DNA of 13,844 nucleotides, from assembly GCA_005877965.1 (NCBI GenBank), contig VBNP01000002.1:1-13844 (forward strand), written 5' to 3'. This document shows, in pieces, positions 5,982 to 12,230 of this stretch. Origin of the DNA: Gammaproteobacteria bacterium (lineage in GTDB: Bacteria; Pseudomonadota; Gammaproteobacteria; Steroidobacterales; Steroidobacteraceae). The notes beneath the pieces are model-generated. The model was given only the letters and a program-made list of their open reading frames with translations. It did not search any database and was not told the DNA's origin. The translations under genes were made by a program, and so were the position numbers. Within the stretch, counting starts at the first letter, position 1, and every line of letters begins with the position of its first letter.

Positions 5982-7850
5982 ATGACATCCCGCATGGCAG
6001 GACGGATTCTGGTCACAACATTGCTGCTTGCGCCGCTCGCGGCGCGAGCCGCCCCCGGCGACGGATTTCCCTTTCTCGAGGCCACGGTGGCGCAGCTGCA
6101 GGCTGAGATGGCCTCCGGCCGTCTGACCTCGGAGCAGCTGACGCGTGCATACATCGGGCGTATCCACGCGCTGGACGCAAGCGGTCCCGGGGTCAACTCC
6201 GTCATGGAACTGAACCCGGACGCGCTGGCGGCGGCCCGGCACGCCGACCAGCAGCGCCGACACGGCGTGGTGCTCGGACCCTTGCACGGCATCCCGGTAC
6301 TTTTGAAGGACAATATCGACACCGGCGACAGAATGCAGACCAGCGCGGGCTCCTTCGCACTGGTGGGAACGCCCGCGGTGCGCGATTCCACGGTCGCGGC
6401 CAACCTGCGCGCCGGGGGTGCCGTGATCCTCGGAAAGACCACCCTGTCGGAGTGGGCGAACTTCCGCTCCTTCGAATCGAGCAGCGGCTGGTCGGGTCGT
6501 GGCGGAGAGACTCATAACCCGTACGGCATCGACCGCAATGCGTGTGGCTCGAGTTCCGGTTCGGGCGCGGCGGCTTCGGCCAACTTCGCCACCGTGTCGA
6601 TCGGCTCGGAAACCGACGGCAGCATCGTCTGTCCGGGCAATGCGAACGGCGTGGTGGCCCTCAAACCGACGGTCGGACTCACGAGCCGAGCGGGTGTCGT
6701 GCCCATTTCGCACACGCAGGACACGATCGGTCCACACACGCGTACCGTGGCCGATGCGGCGGCGGTGTTGAGCGTGATCCAGAGCCGCACCTATGACGGT
6801 CGAGACCCCGCAACCGGCAGCGTACCGCTGGGCTGGCGCGGTCGCTTTACCCGCCCGACCAACATCCCCACCGATTACACGCAGTTCCTGAACCCCCGCG
6901 GACTGAGAGGAGCGAGGATCGGCATCACGCGGGTGGGGCTGAAGGGATTCACCAATGTTACGACTCCCGCGCCGGTGACCGCGGCGATTGAAGCGGCCTT
7001 CAAGGCGCTCAGCGACGCGGGCGCGACCGTCATCGATCTGGACGCGGCAGGATTCACTTTCGCGCCCGCGGCTGGCGAGTTTGGGATATTGCTCTATGAC
7101 TTCAAGAACGACCTCGCTGCGTACTTTGCCACCCGCGTCGGCGTGCCCGTTGCCCGCGGGACGCTGCAGACGGCCATCGACTTCAACAACGCCCACGCGG
7201 ATGTCGAGATGCCGTTCTTCAATCAGGACATCTTCGACCTGGCGAACTCGCTGAACACCACCGACCCTGACGCGCCGCAGGATCCCGGTCTCTTCGGCAG
7301 CAACAGCGCCGGCATGGCCTCCTACAACATCGCGCTCGACCTGGACCAGGCAGCCGGCGTCAGCCTGGACCAGGCGCTGAGCATGTTCCATCTGGACGCG
7401 GTGGTGTCGGCGACCGACAACCCGGCATGGTCCACTGACCTGGTTTACGGCGATCACTTCATCTTCGGAACCTCGGGCCTCGCAGCCGGGCCGGGATATC
7501 CCATCGTGCAGGTGCCTGCGGGCGCGGTGTTCGGTGTACCCCTGGGCATCAGCTTCTTCGGCACCGCCTTCAGCGAGCCGACGCTGATCAGGCTCGCCTC
7601 TGGGTACGAAGCGGCGACGCAGGCGCGCGCGCACAACCTGCCGACGTTCGCGGCGACGGCGCCTTTCGACCATATCCAGGGCCCGCTGCAGCAGGCCGCC
7701 GCGGGCGAGGATCAGTCGCAGTCAGGGGCATCGGCCGTGTTGTCGTCCCCCGCTGTTCAAGGGGCGGCTGCTGTCGCGGGAGCAACTGCTGCAGCCGCGC
7801 CCGAGCAGGCCACGAGTGCGAAGGCCAGGAAGGCGCTGCACCACCTGTAG
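5982..7850 (+). CDS. Exported amidase-signature family enzyme with Ala-rich C-terminal tail
   Basis: A 622-residue protein. The ATG at 5982 follows an excellent GGAGGAGG, and the product begins with a signal peptide (MTSRMAGRILVTTLLLAPLAARA). In-frame codons upstream to 5838 are non-coding in character. The amidase signature is complete: K109 in VLLKDN, cis-Ser S190 in the CGSSSGSG loop and nucleophile S214 in GSETDGSI, with the 24-residue serine spacing seen in peptide amidase and malonamidase. GPLHGIPV (99-106) and the C-terminal GYPIVQVPAG and GVPLGISFFG also match the family. Such enzymes hydrolyse C-terminal or simple carboxamides to acid plus ammonia, and exported ones include peptide amidases. 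The last 55 or so residues (after FDHIQGPLQQ) are Ala/Gln/Ser-rich low complexity, outside the usual fold. It may work on the same peptide-like compounds as the preceding amidohydrolase (inference). Confidence 0.92.
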   Translation: MTSRMAGRILVTTLLLAPLAARAAPGDGFPFLEATVAQLQAEMASGRLTSEQLTRAYIGRIHALDASGPGVNSVMELNPDALAAARHADQQRRHGVVLGPLHGIPVLLKDNIDTGDRMQTSAGSFALVGTPAVRDSTVAANLRAGGAVILGKTTLSEWANFRSFESSSGWSGRGGETHNPYGIDRNACGSSSGSGAAASANFATVSIGSETDGSIVCPGNANGVVALKPTVGLTSRAGVVPISHTQDTIGPHTRTVADAAAVLSVIQSRTYDGRDPATGSVPLGWRGRFTRPTNIPTDYTQFLNPRGLRGARIGITRVGLKGFTNVTTPAPVTAAIEAAFKALSDAGATVIDLDAAGFTFAPAAGEFGILLYDFKNDLAAYFATRVGVPVARGTLQTAIDFNNAHADVEMPFFNQDIFDLANSLNTTDPDAPQDPGLFGSNSAGMASYNIALDLDQAAGVSLDQALSMFHLDAVVSATDNPAWSTDLVYGDHFIFGTSGLAAGPGYPIVQVPAGAVFGVPLGISFFGTAFSEPTLIRLASGYEAATQARAHNLPTFAATAPFDHIQGPLQQAAAGEDQSQSGASAVLSSPAVQGAAAVAGATAAAAPEQATSAKARKALHHL

Positions 7851-7883
7851 GGCCATGGTGTTCGGGATATCGGGGTGGGTATC

Positions 7884-7911
7884 GGGCCGGCGCGGGTGAC
7901 CGCGCCGGCCC
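7884..7911 (+). terminator. Strong GC hairpin downstream of the amidase gene
   Basis: GGGCCGGCGCG (7884-7894) and CGCGCCGGCCC (7901-7911) are perfectly complementary over 11 bp, with a six-base loop GGTGAC. It starts 33 bases after the amidase stop. What follows is G/T-rich (CGCGGTTGGTTGTG), not a clean T-run, so it may be a weak intrinsic terminator or an RNA 3'-end stabiliser. It separates the amidase from the following toxin-antitoxin locus. Confidence 0.6.
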
Positions 7912-7986
7912 CGCGGTTGGTTGTGATGTTGGAAGGCCAGGGGCGCTTCTCGCCCAGACTCCTGGGATTTGCGCGTGGGCGCGTCA

Positions 7987-8006
7987 GTGTGTAATCATAT
8001 ACACAC
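7987..8006 (+). promoter_or_regulatory. Inverted repeat, probable VapB operator (first vapBC)
   Basis: GTGTGTA (7987-7993) and TACACAC (8000-8006) are perfect 7-bp arms separated by six bases, and the second arm ends 27 bases before the vapB start. Ribbon-helix-helix antitoxins bind such palindromes to repress their own operon. This assignment is from position and symmetry only. No convincing -35/-10 pair was found around it. Confidence 0.55.
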
Positions 8007-8033
8007 GCGTTTAAACCTGGAGCGCCCGCTGCA

Positions 8034-8264
8034 ATGAGCAAACGCATCAATGTGATGATTGATAAGGATACTTGGGGGTTCCTCGAGCGGGTTCCGGCCG
8101 GCGAGCGTAGCCGCGCCATCAACGAGGCGTTACGCGCCTGGGTCACTCGGCGCCGGCGCAACGATGCGGTGCGTGAGATGGAGGCCCTGCGTACACGGCT
8201 GCCGAAAATCAGCACGGACGAAGTGACGAGGTGGATTCGGGAGGATCGGCAGCACGGCCACTGA
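8034..8264 (+). CDS. vapB: VapB-like antitoxin (ribbon-helix-helix)
   Basis: A 76-residue protein. The ATG at 8034 is preceded by GGAG at 8019-8022. Residues 2-34 (SKRINVMIDKDTWGFLERV...SRAINEALRAWV) fit the beta-strand/two-helix ribbon-helix-helix DNA-binding fold. The charged C-terminal half (EMEALRTRLPKISTDEVTRWIRED) is where such antitoxins wrap around the toxin. The stop at 8262-8264 is 2 bases before the PIN toxin start, so the pair is translationally coupled. A palindrome just upstream is the likely autoregulatory operator. Confidence 0.82.
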   Translation: MSKRINVMIDKDTWGFLERVPAGERSRAINEALRAWVTRRRRNDAVREMEALRTRLPKISTDEVTRWIREDRQHGH

Positions 8265-8266
8265 AG

Positions 8267-8740
8267 ATGCCGATTCCGCTCGTAGTGCCTGACGCGTCGG
8301 TCCTGCTCAAATGGGTGCTGTCACCGGATGACGAGCCGGACGCGGACAAGGCGCTACTTCTACGCACTGCGATCGTGGATGACGCGGTACGCGCGCTCTT
8401 GCCGGCGCTGTGGCTCTACGAAGTCGGCAATACGATCGCACGGCGTTTCCCGACGCACGCTTTGGACTGGCTGTCTGCACTGATGAAGTTTGGGCTCGAG
8501 GAGGCACCGGCCTCTCATCCCTGGCTTGCGAAAACCGTCGAATTGACCCGCCGCTTCGACGTGTCCTTCTACGACGCGGCCTATCACGCGGTCGCGCTCC
8601 TGCACAACGGGCTGTTCGTGACGGCCGATACCCGGTATGTCAATCAGGTTTCGGAGCCGGGATCCGTCATGGCACTCAGTGAGTGGCAGCCGCCGCGCAC
8701 TCGAGCATCGCGCCCTGGCAGGCAGAAATCGCCATTGTGA
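8267..8740 (+). CDS. vapC: VapC-type PIN-domain RNase toxin
   Basis: A 157-residue PIN protein. The ATG at 8267 is chosen because it follows the antitoxin stop by 2 bases and gives the standard beginning PLVVPDASVLLKW. A GTG at 8231 inside vapB is rejected. The four acidic residues of the Mg-dependent active site are present: D9 (VPDAS), E52 (LWLYEVGN), D103 (FYDAAYHAVA) and D121 (FVTADTRY). VapC toxins cut tRNA or rRNA at specific sites, but the target here cannot be deduced. The last 20 or so residues after ALSEWQ are basic and beyond the usual domain end. It is expected to be held inactive by the preceding VapB. Confidence 0.88.
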   Translation: MPIPLVVPDASVLLKWVLSPDDEPDADKALLLRTAIVDDAVRALLPALWLYEVGNTIARRFPTHALDWLSALMKFGLEEAPASHPWLAKTVELTRRFDVSFYDAAYHAVALLHNGLFVTADTRYVNQVSEPGSVMALSEWQPPRTRASRPGRQKSPL

Positions 8741-8765
8741 GCGAACAGGATCCGTCGGGGTGTTC

Positions 8766-8796
8766 TGGATATGGGCACCCATACCATGTATCATGG
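8766..8796 (+). promoter_or_regulatory. Promoter with operator palindrome over the -10 box (second vapBC)
   Basis: TGGATA (8766-8771, 4 of 6 matches to TTGACA) and TATCAT (8789-8794, 5 of 6 to TATAAT) are exactly 17 bp apart. The perfect inverted repeat CCATG-TAT-CATGG (8784-8796) covers the -10 box, so a bound antitoxin would block the promoter. The predicted start of transcription, about 8801, leaves almost no leader before the ATG at 8805. Promoter prediction by eye; moderate confidence. Confidence 0.5.
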
Positions 8797-8804
8797 CTCG
8801 CCAT

Positions 8805-9050
8805 ATGAAGACCACGCTGGAAATCGCTGACCCGTTGCTCAAGGAAGCCAAAGTCCTCGCGCGGGCGGAGGGAACAACGGTTCGGGCGCTCGTGGAACGC
8901 GGGCTGCAGCTCGTATTGTCCGAGCGTCGCCGGCGTCGAGCCTTCAAGCTGCGAGACGCGTCCGTGGATGGCAAGGGGCTGCATCCGGACGCGACGGGCC
9001 GTCCGTGGGACGAACTTCGCGCGCGCAGCTACGCGGGCCGCGGCGGTTGA
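8805..9050 (+). CDS. vapB: VapB-family antitoxin (second module)
   Basis: An 81-residue protein beginning MKTTLEIADPLLKEAKVLARAEGTTVRALVERGLQLVL, the classic ribbon-helix-helix start of the VapB/DUF2191 antitoxin group. The tail (FKLRDASVDGKGLHPDATGRPWDELRARSY) is the toxin-wrapping part typical of this group. The ATG at 8805 is chosen on family grounds. An in-frame ATG at 8793 lies inside the proposed -10/operator. There is no Shine-Dalgarno, consistent with a nearly leaderless message. Its TGA (9048-9050) overlaps the toxin start codon. It is unrelated in sequence to the antitoxin about 0.6 kb upstream. Confidence 0.87.
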   Translation: MKTTLEIADPLLKEAKVLARAEGTTVRALVERGLQLVLSERRRRRAFKLRDASVDGKGLHPDATGRPWDELRARSYAGRGG

Positions 9051-9484
9051 TCGCTCTCGATACAAACATCCTTGTCTATGCGCATCGACGCGACAGCCAA
9101 TGGCATGAGCAGGCGGCCGCCTGTGTGCGCGAGCTGGCCGAGGGCACTTCCTCGTGGGCCCTGCCGTGGCCCTGCCTGCACGAGTTCCTGGCGATTGTCA
9201 CACACGAGCGGATCTTCTCGCCTCCTACGGCCCTTCCCAAGGCGCTCGAACAGGTCGCGGCGTGGCTGGAATCGCCCACGCTCGTCGTTCTCGCTGAGAC
9301 CGCCGGCTACTGGGGTGTGCTGGCGCGAGTGGCGGAACGGGCGAAGATTACCGGACCCCGCGTGCACGATGCGCGGGTCGCTGCCCTCTGCCTTCACCAC
9401 GGAGTACGGGAGCTGTTGAGCGCCGATCGGGACTTCACCCGCTTCAGCGACTTGAAAACCCGAAATCCGCTGGTGGCACCATAG
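9047..9484 (+). CDS. vapC: VapC-type PIN-domain RNase toxin (second module, TTG start)
   Basis: A 145-residue PIN protein. The TTG at 9047 is taken as the start because it overlaps the antitoxin stop by 4 bases (TTGA) and gives the family-standard N-terminus (M)IALDTNILVYAHR. A farther upstream ATG at 9005 would add 14 residues read from within vapB. Active-site acids are visible: D5 (LDTN), E46 (CLHEFL), D108 (VHDAR) and D127/D129 (SADRDF). The overlap implies that toxin synthesis depends on antitoxin translation. The gene runs to within 9 bases of the convergent ygiD stop. Target RNA is unknown. Confidence 0.88.
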   Translation: MIALDTNILVYAHRRDSQWHEQAAACVRELAEGTSSWALPWPCLHEFLAIVTHERIFSPPTALPKALEQVAAWLESPTLVVLAETAGYWGVLARVAERAKITGPRVHDARVAALCLHHGVRELLSADRDFTRFSDLKTRNPLVAP

Positions 9485-9493
9485 AGACCCCGA

Positions 9494-10273
9494 TCAGCCG
9501 AACCGCACCGCCAGCATCGAGACCGACCCGCCATCCATCCCCTCCACCGGGAAGGTGACCGCCTCGCCCGCGAAACTCGCGCCGAGGACGTACAGCAGCG
9601 GCAGGTAGTGCTCGGGTGTCGGGACGGAGAGCAGGGCATCCTTCCCCAACGCGCCGTAGTCGATGAGCGGCGCGTGCTCGCCGGCCTCGAGCCGCGCGCG
9701 CACCGCCGCCTCGAAGCGCAGCGCCCAGTCGTAGGGCTCCTGCGGATGTCCGCCCCAGGCGTAGGCGTGCAGGTTGTGCACGACATCGCCGCTGCCCACG
9801 ATGAGAATGCCCTCATCGCGCAGCGGGCGCAGACGCACGCCGAGCTCATGGTGGAACGCCGCAGGGCGTGTCTCATCGATACTCAGCTGCACGACCGGAA
9901 CGTCAGCTTGCGGAAACACATGGCGCAGCACCGACCAGCTGCCGTGGTCGAGCCCCCAGGATTGATCGGCGAGAACGGCGAGCGGCGCGAGGAGGCGCTG
10001 CACGCGCGCCGCCAGGGTGGCCTCTCCGGGCGCCGGATAGCGCACCTCGTACAACTCGCGCGGGAAGCCGCCGAAATCATGGATGGTGCGCGGCGTCGCC
10101 ATGGCGGTCACGGCGGTGGCCGGCACATACCAGTGGGCCGAGATCGAGAGCACCGCGCGCGGGCGTGGCAGAGCGGCGCCGAGCGCGCTCCAGGCGCGCG
10201 TCCAGGGGTTCGCTTGCAGCGCGTTCAGCGGGTTGCCGTGTCCGAGGAACAGCGCCGGCAGACGTGCGCTCAT
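9494..10273 (-). CDS. ygiD: YgiD-type 4,5-DOPA extradiol dioxygenase (LigB-like class III ring-cleavage enzyme)
   Basis: A 259-residue protein of the length usual for YgiD. It begins ALFLGHGNPLNAL and contains SISAHWYV, LDHGSWSVL, GSGDVVHNL and TPEHYLPLLYVLGA, all hallmarks of the DOPA dioxygenase family. By analogy to YgiD the metal ligands are H12, H47 and H222, with H110 and H166 near the active site. Family members open the ring of DOPA and related catechols between carbons 4 and 5. The in vivo substrate in bacteria is uncertain. The ATG at 10273 is 3 bases after the MscS stop codon, so the gene is the second in a tight operon with the channel gene. It ends 9 bases from the convergent second vapC. 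Confidence 0.92.
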   Translation of the reverse strand: MSARLPALFLGHGNPLNALQANPWTRAWSALGAALPRPRAVLSISAHWYVPATAVTAMATPRTIHDFGGFPRELYEVRYPAPGEATLAARVQRLLAPLAVLADQSWGLDHGSWSVLRHVFPQADVPVVQLSIDETRPAAFHHELGVRLRPLRDEGILIVGSGDVVHNLHAYAWGGHPQEPYDWALRFEAAVRARLEAGEHAPLIDYGALGKDALLSVPTPEHYLPLLYVLGASFAGEAVTFPVEGMDGGSVSMLAVRFG

Positions 10274-10276
10274 GCC

Positions 10277-12169
10277 TTAGGCGCGCTGCGAGAGCAGCTG
10301 CACCGCCGCCTGGTAGAGGCGCGCCCGCAGCGCCAGGCGTTCGCTCGCGCGGGTCACGTAACGCACCGCGATCTCCACGCCGCCGGCCGCCGGCCGCACG
10401 GCAATTCCGGGCTGCGCCGAGAACGCCGCCCCGCCCTGGCCGCGCGCCGCGCGCCGCCATTCCTGCTCCGCCTGGGCGGTGCTGGGCGCCGTCGCCGCCG
10501 TCACTTCCTTCTGGATCGCGTCCGCGACCGCGTGCGGGTCGCGGTCGTACGGCACCATCACCGAGAGCTCATCCCACAGCCACTGGCCGGAGGTCGAGAA
10601 GTTGAAGTAGTGACCCGCGGTGGCGAAGCTGTTGGTGAAGGTCACGCGCCGGCCGGTGGGGCGGCCGGCGTCGGTCCAGTTGCCGGTTTCGAGCAGTACG
10701 GTGCGAAACATACCGAGCTCGACCACCTCACCGCTCACGCCGTTGATCTCGACCCAGTCGCCGATGCGCATGCCGTTCCTGCCCATCAGCACGAACCAGC
10801 CGATGAAGGCGACGATGAAGTCCTTGAGCGCCACCGTGAGACCTGCGCCGGCGAGACCGAGCATGGTGCCCAGCTGCCCCGGTATTCCGATCAGCACCAG
10901 GAGGATGACCACCACGCCGACGATCTGCAGCGCGACGCCGACCACGTTGCGCAGCGTGGCGAGCTGGCGGCGGTCGACACGCGCCCGCCCGAGGAGGCGT
11001 TCCAGCCAGCGGTCCGCGAACTGCAGCAGCAGGATTGCCGCCAGCACGATCGTCACGCTGATCAGGCAGGCGTGCAGGATGGCGCGCTCCTGTCCGGCCA
11101 CGATCGCGTCCCACCGGCCGTAGATATCGGCGAGGCGCCGGCGCGCCGTGATGCGCTGGTCGCGAAGCGTCAGACGGTGCTGCTCGGCTGCGATCTGGCG
11201 CGTGATGTTCAGGAGTGTCGGGGCGCCGCCGGCGAGCCCCGCGCCGCCTGCCGTGACGCCGGGAACCGCGGCGGCGGCCTTGGCGGCAGGCGCTGCCGAT
11301 GCCGGACTCGCCGCGGCCGCAGTGACCGCGGCGCTGGCGCCCGGGGCGCGCCGCGCGGTGCGGCTGGCGAGCTCGGGAACCGTCTGTTTGCTCGCGGCGA
11401 GCTCGGCGGCGATCTGCTGGCGCTCGGCCGCCAGCTGGCCGGCGCTGTCGGCGGCGTGCTGCTGCGCTTCGGCGAGCGCCTCACGCTTCTCATGCACGGC
11501 GTACCAGCTGCGCACCTGGCCCACCAGGCCCCGCAGACTGCCGAACCGGCTCGGCGCAGCCGCCACGGGGGTCGCCGCGGCATTGCGTTCCGTGGCGTCG
11601 TGCTCCTGCTGCATCATCTGGATGCGCTGATGCAGGTTGCCGCCGGCCTGCAACAGATCGTTGTCCGCTTCCTGTACTTCGTCCTGCGCGAGCTCCAGTT
11701 GCGACTGGGCCAGATCGAGCCGGTCCTGGATGGCAGCCTTGTCGGCATCCGCCGCCTGGGCGAGCGCGGCGGTGAGGCGCTTGACCTCCTGCGCGTCATG
11801 CTCCTGCTCTTTCTGGGCATTGAGCAGACGCTCCTCGATCTGAACGGCCTCGGGGCTGAGGACCGGCGGATGCGCCTCGATGTGGCGGATCGCGGCGCTG
11901 AAGGCCAGGTCCAGCTCGTGATCGGTGAGTTGCACCGCCGCCTGCGCCAGCGGCTGCTCCTCGGCGGTGGTGGCGAGGCGCGCCAGGCGTTTGGCCGTCA
12001 GGAACGTGTTCTGATCGATGACGGGCATCGCACTGGCAGCGGGCGCCTTGGCTGCGGCCCGTTGCGCGCGGACCGAACTCGCAGTGGGACTCTTAGTCCA
12101 CAGCCCATAGGCGACGGCGGCGAGCAGAGCCACGAGCACCGCCGCGGCCGCCTTCTGCAGTATGCTCAT
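10277..12169 (-). CDS. MscS-family mechanosensitive channel with long periplasmic coiled-coil domain
   Basis: A 630-residue protein, much longer than the MscS of about 286 residues. An N-terminal membrane anchor or signal (residues 6-23) is followed by a domain of about 340 residues, probably periplasmic. This contains a charged coiled coil (about 105-195), a second helical stretch (225-265) and an Ala/Pro-rich linker (274-315). Membrane helices follow at about 364-384 and 406-429, then the MscS pore helix (435-462, MLGLAGAGLTVALKDFIVAFIGWFVLM). The beta-domain GMRIGDWVEINGVSGEVVELGMFRTVLL is diagnostic. A C-terminal alpha/beta domain carries an Ala/Arg-rich insertion (about 560-585). It would release solutes under hypo-osmotic shock. 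The start has no clear Shine-Dalgarno. Its stop is 3 bases before the ygiD start. Confidence 0.9.
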   Translation of the reverse strand: MSILQKAAAAVLVALLAAVAYGLWTKSPTASSVRAQRAAAKAPAASAMPVIDQNTFLTAKRLARLATTAEEQPLAQAAVQLTDHELDLAFSAAIRHIEAHPPVLSPEAVQIEERLLNAQKEQEHDAQEVKRLTAALAQAADADKAAIQDRLDLAQSQLELAQDEVQEADNDLLQAGGNLHQRIQMMQQEHDATERNAAATPVAAAPSRFGSLRGLVGQVRSWYAVHEKREALAEAQQHAADSAGQLAAERQQIAAELAASKQTVPELASRTARRAPGASAAVTAAAASPASAAPAAKAAAAVPGVTAGGAGLAGGAPTLLNITRQIAAEQHRLTLRDQRITARRRLADIYGRWDAIVAGQERAILHACLISVTIVLAAILLLQFADRWLERLLGRARVDRRQLATLRNVVGVALQIVGVVVILLVLIGIPGQLGTMLGLAGAGLTVALKDFIVAFIGWFVLMGRNGMRIGDWVEINGVSGEVVELGMFRTVLLETGNWTDAGRPTGRRVTFTNSFATAGHYFNFSTSGQWLWDELSVMVPYDRDPHAVADAIQKEVTAATAPSTAQAEQEWRRAARGQGGAAFSAQPGIAVRPAAGGVEIAVRYVTRASERLALRARLYQAAVQLLSQRA

Positions 12170-12230
12170 GCGGCTATGATGCCACGCACACCTCGCGTGC
12201 GGCTTGCGGTGAGCGTGTCAGCCGCGCGGG

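Noticed and set aside
5748..7673. A 641-codon open frame on the minus strand opposite the amidase.
   Set aside because: Arg/Gly/Val-rich antisense shadow; the plus strand carries the complete amidase signature, signal peptide and Shine-Dalgarno.
12181..12203. Hairpin between the DUF3443 stop and the mscS start as a terminator.
   Set aside because: Imperfect arms with mismatches and wobble pairs and no T-run; too weak to list as a terminator.
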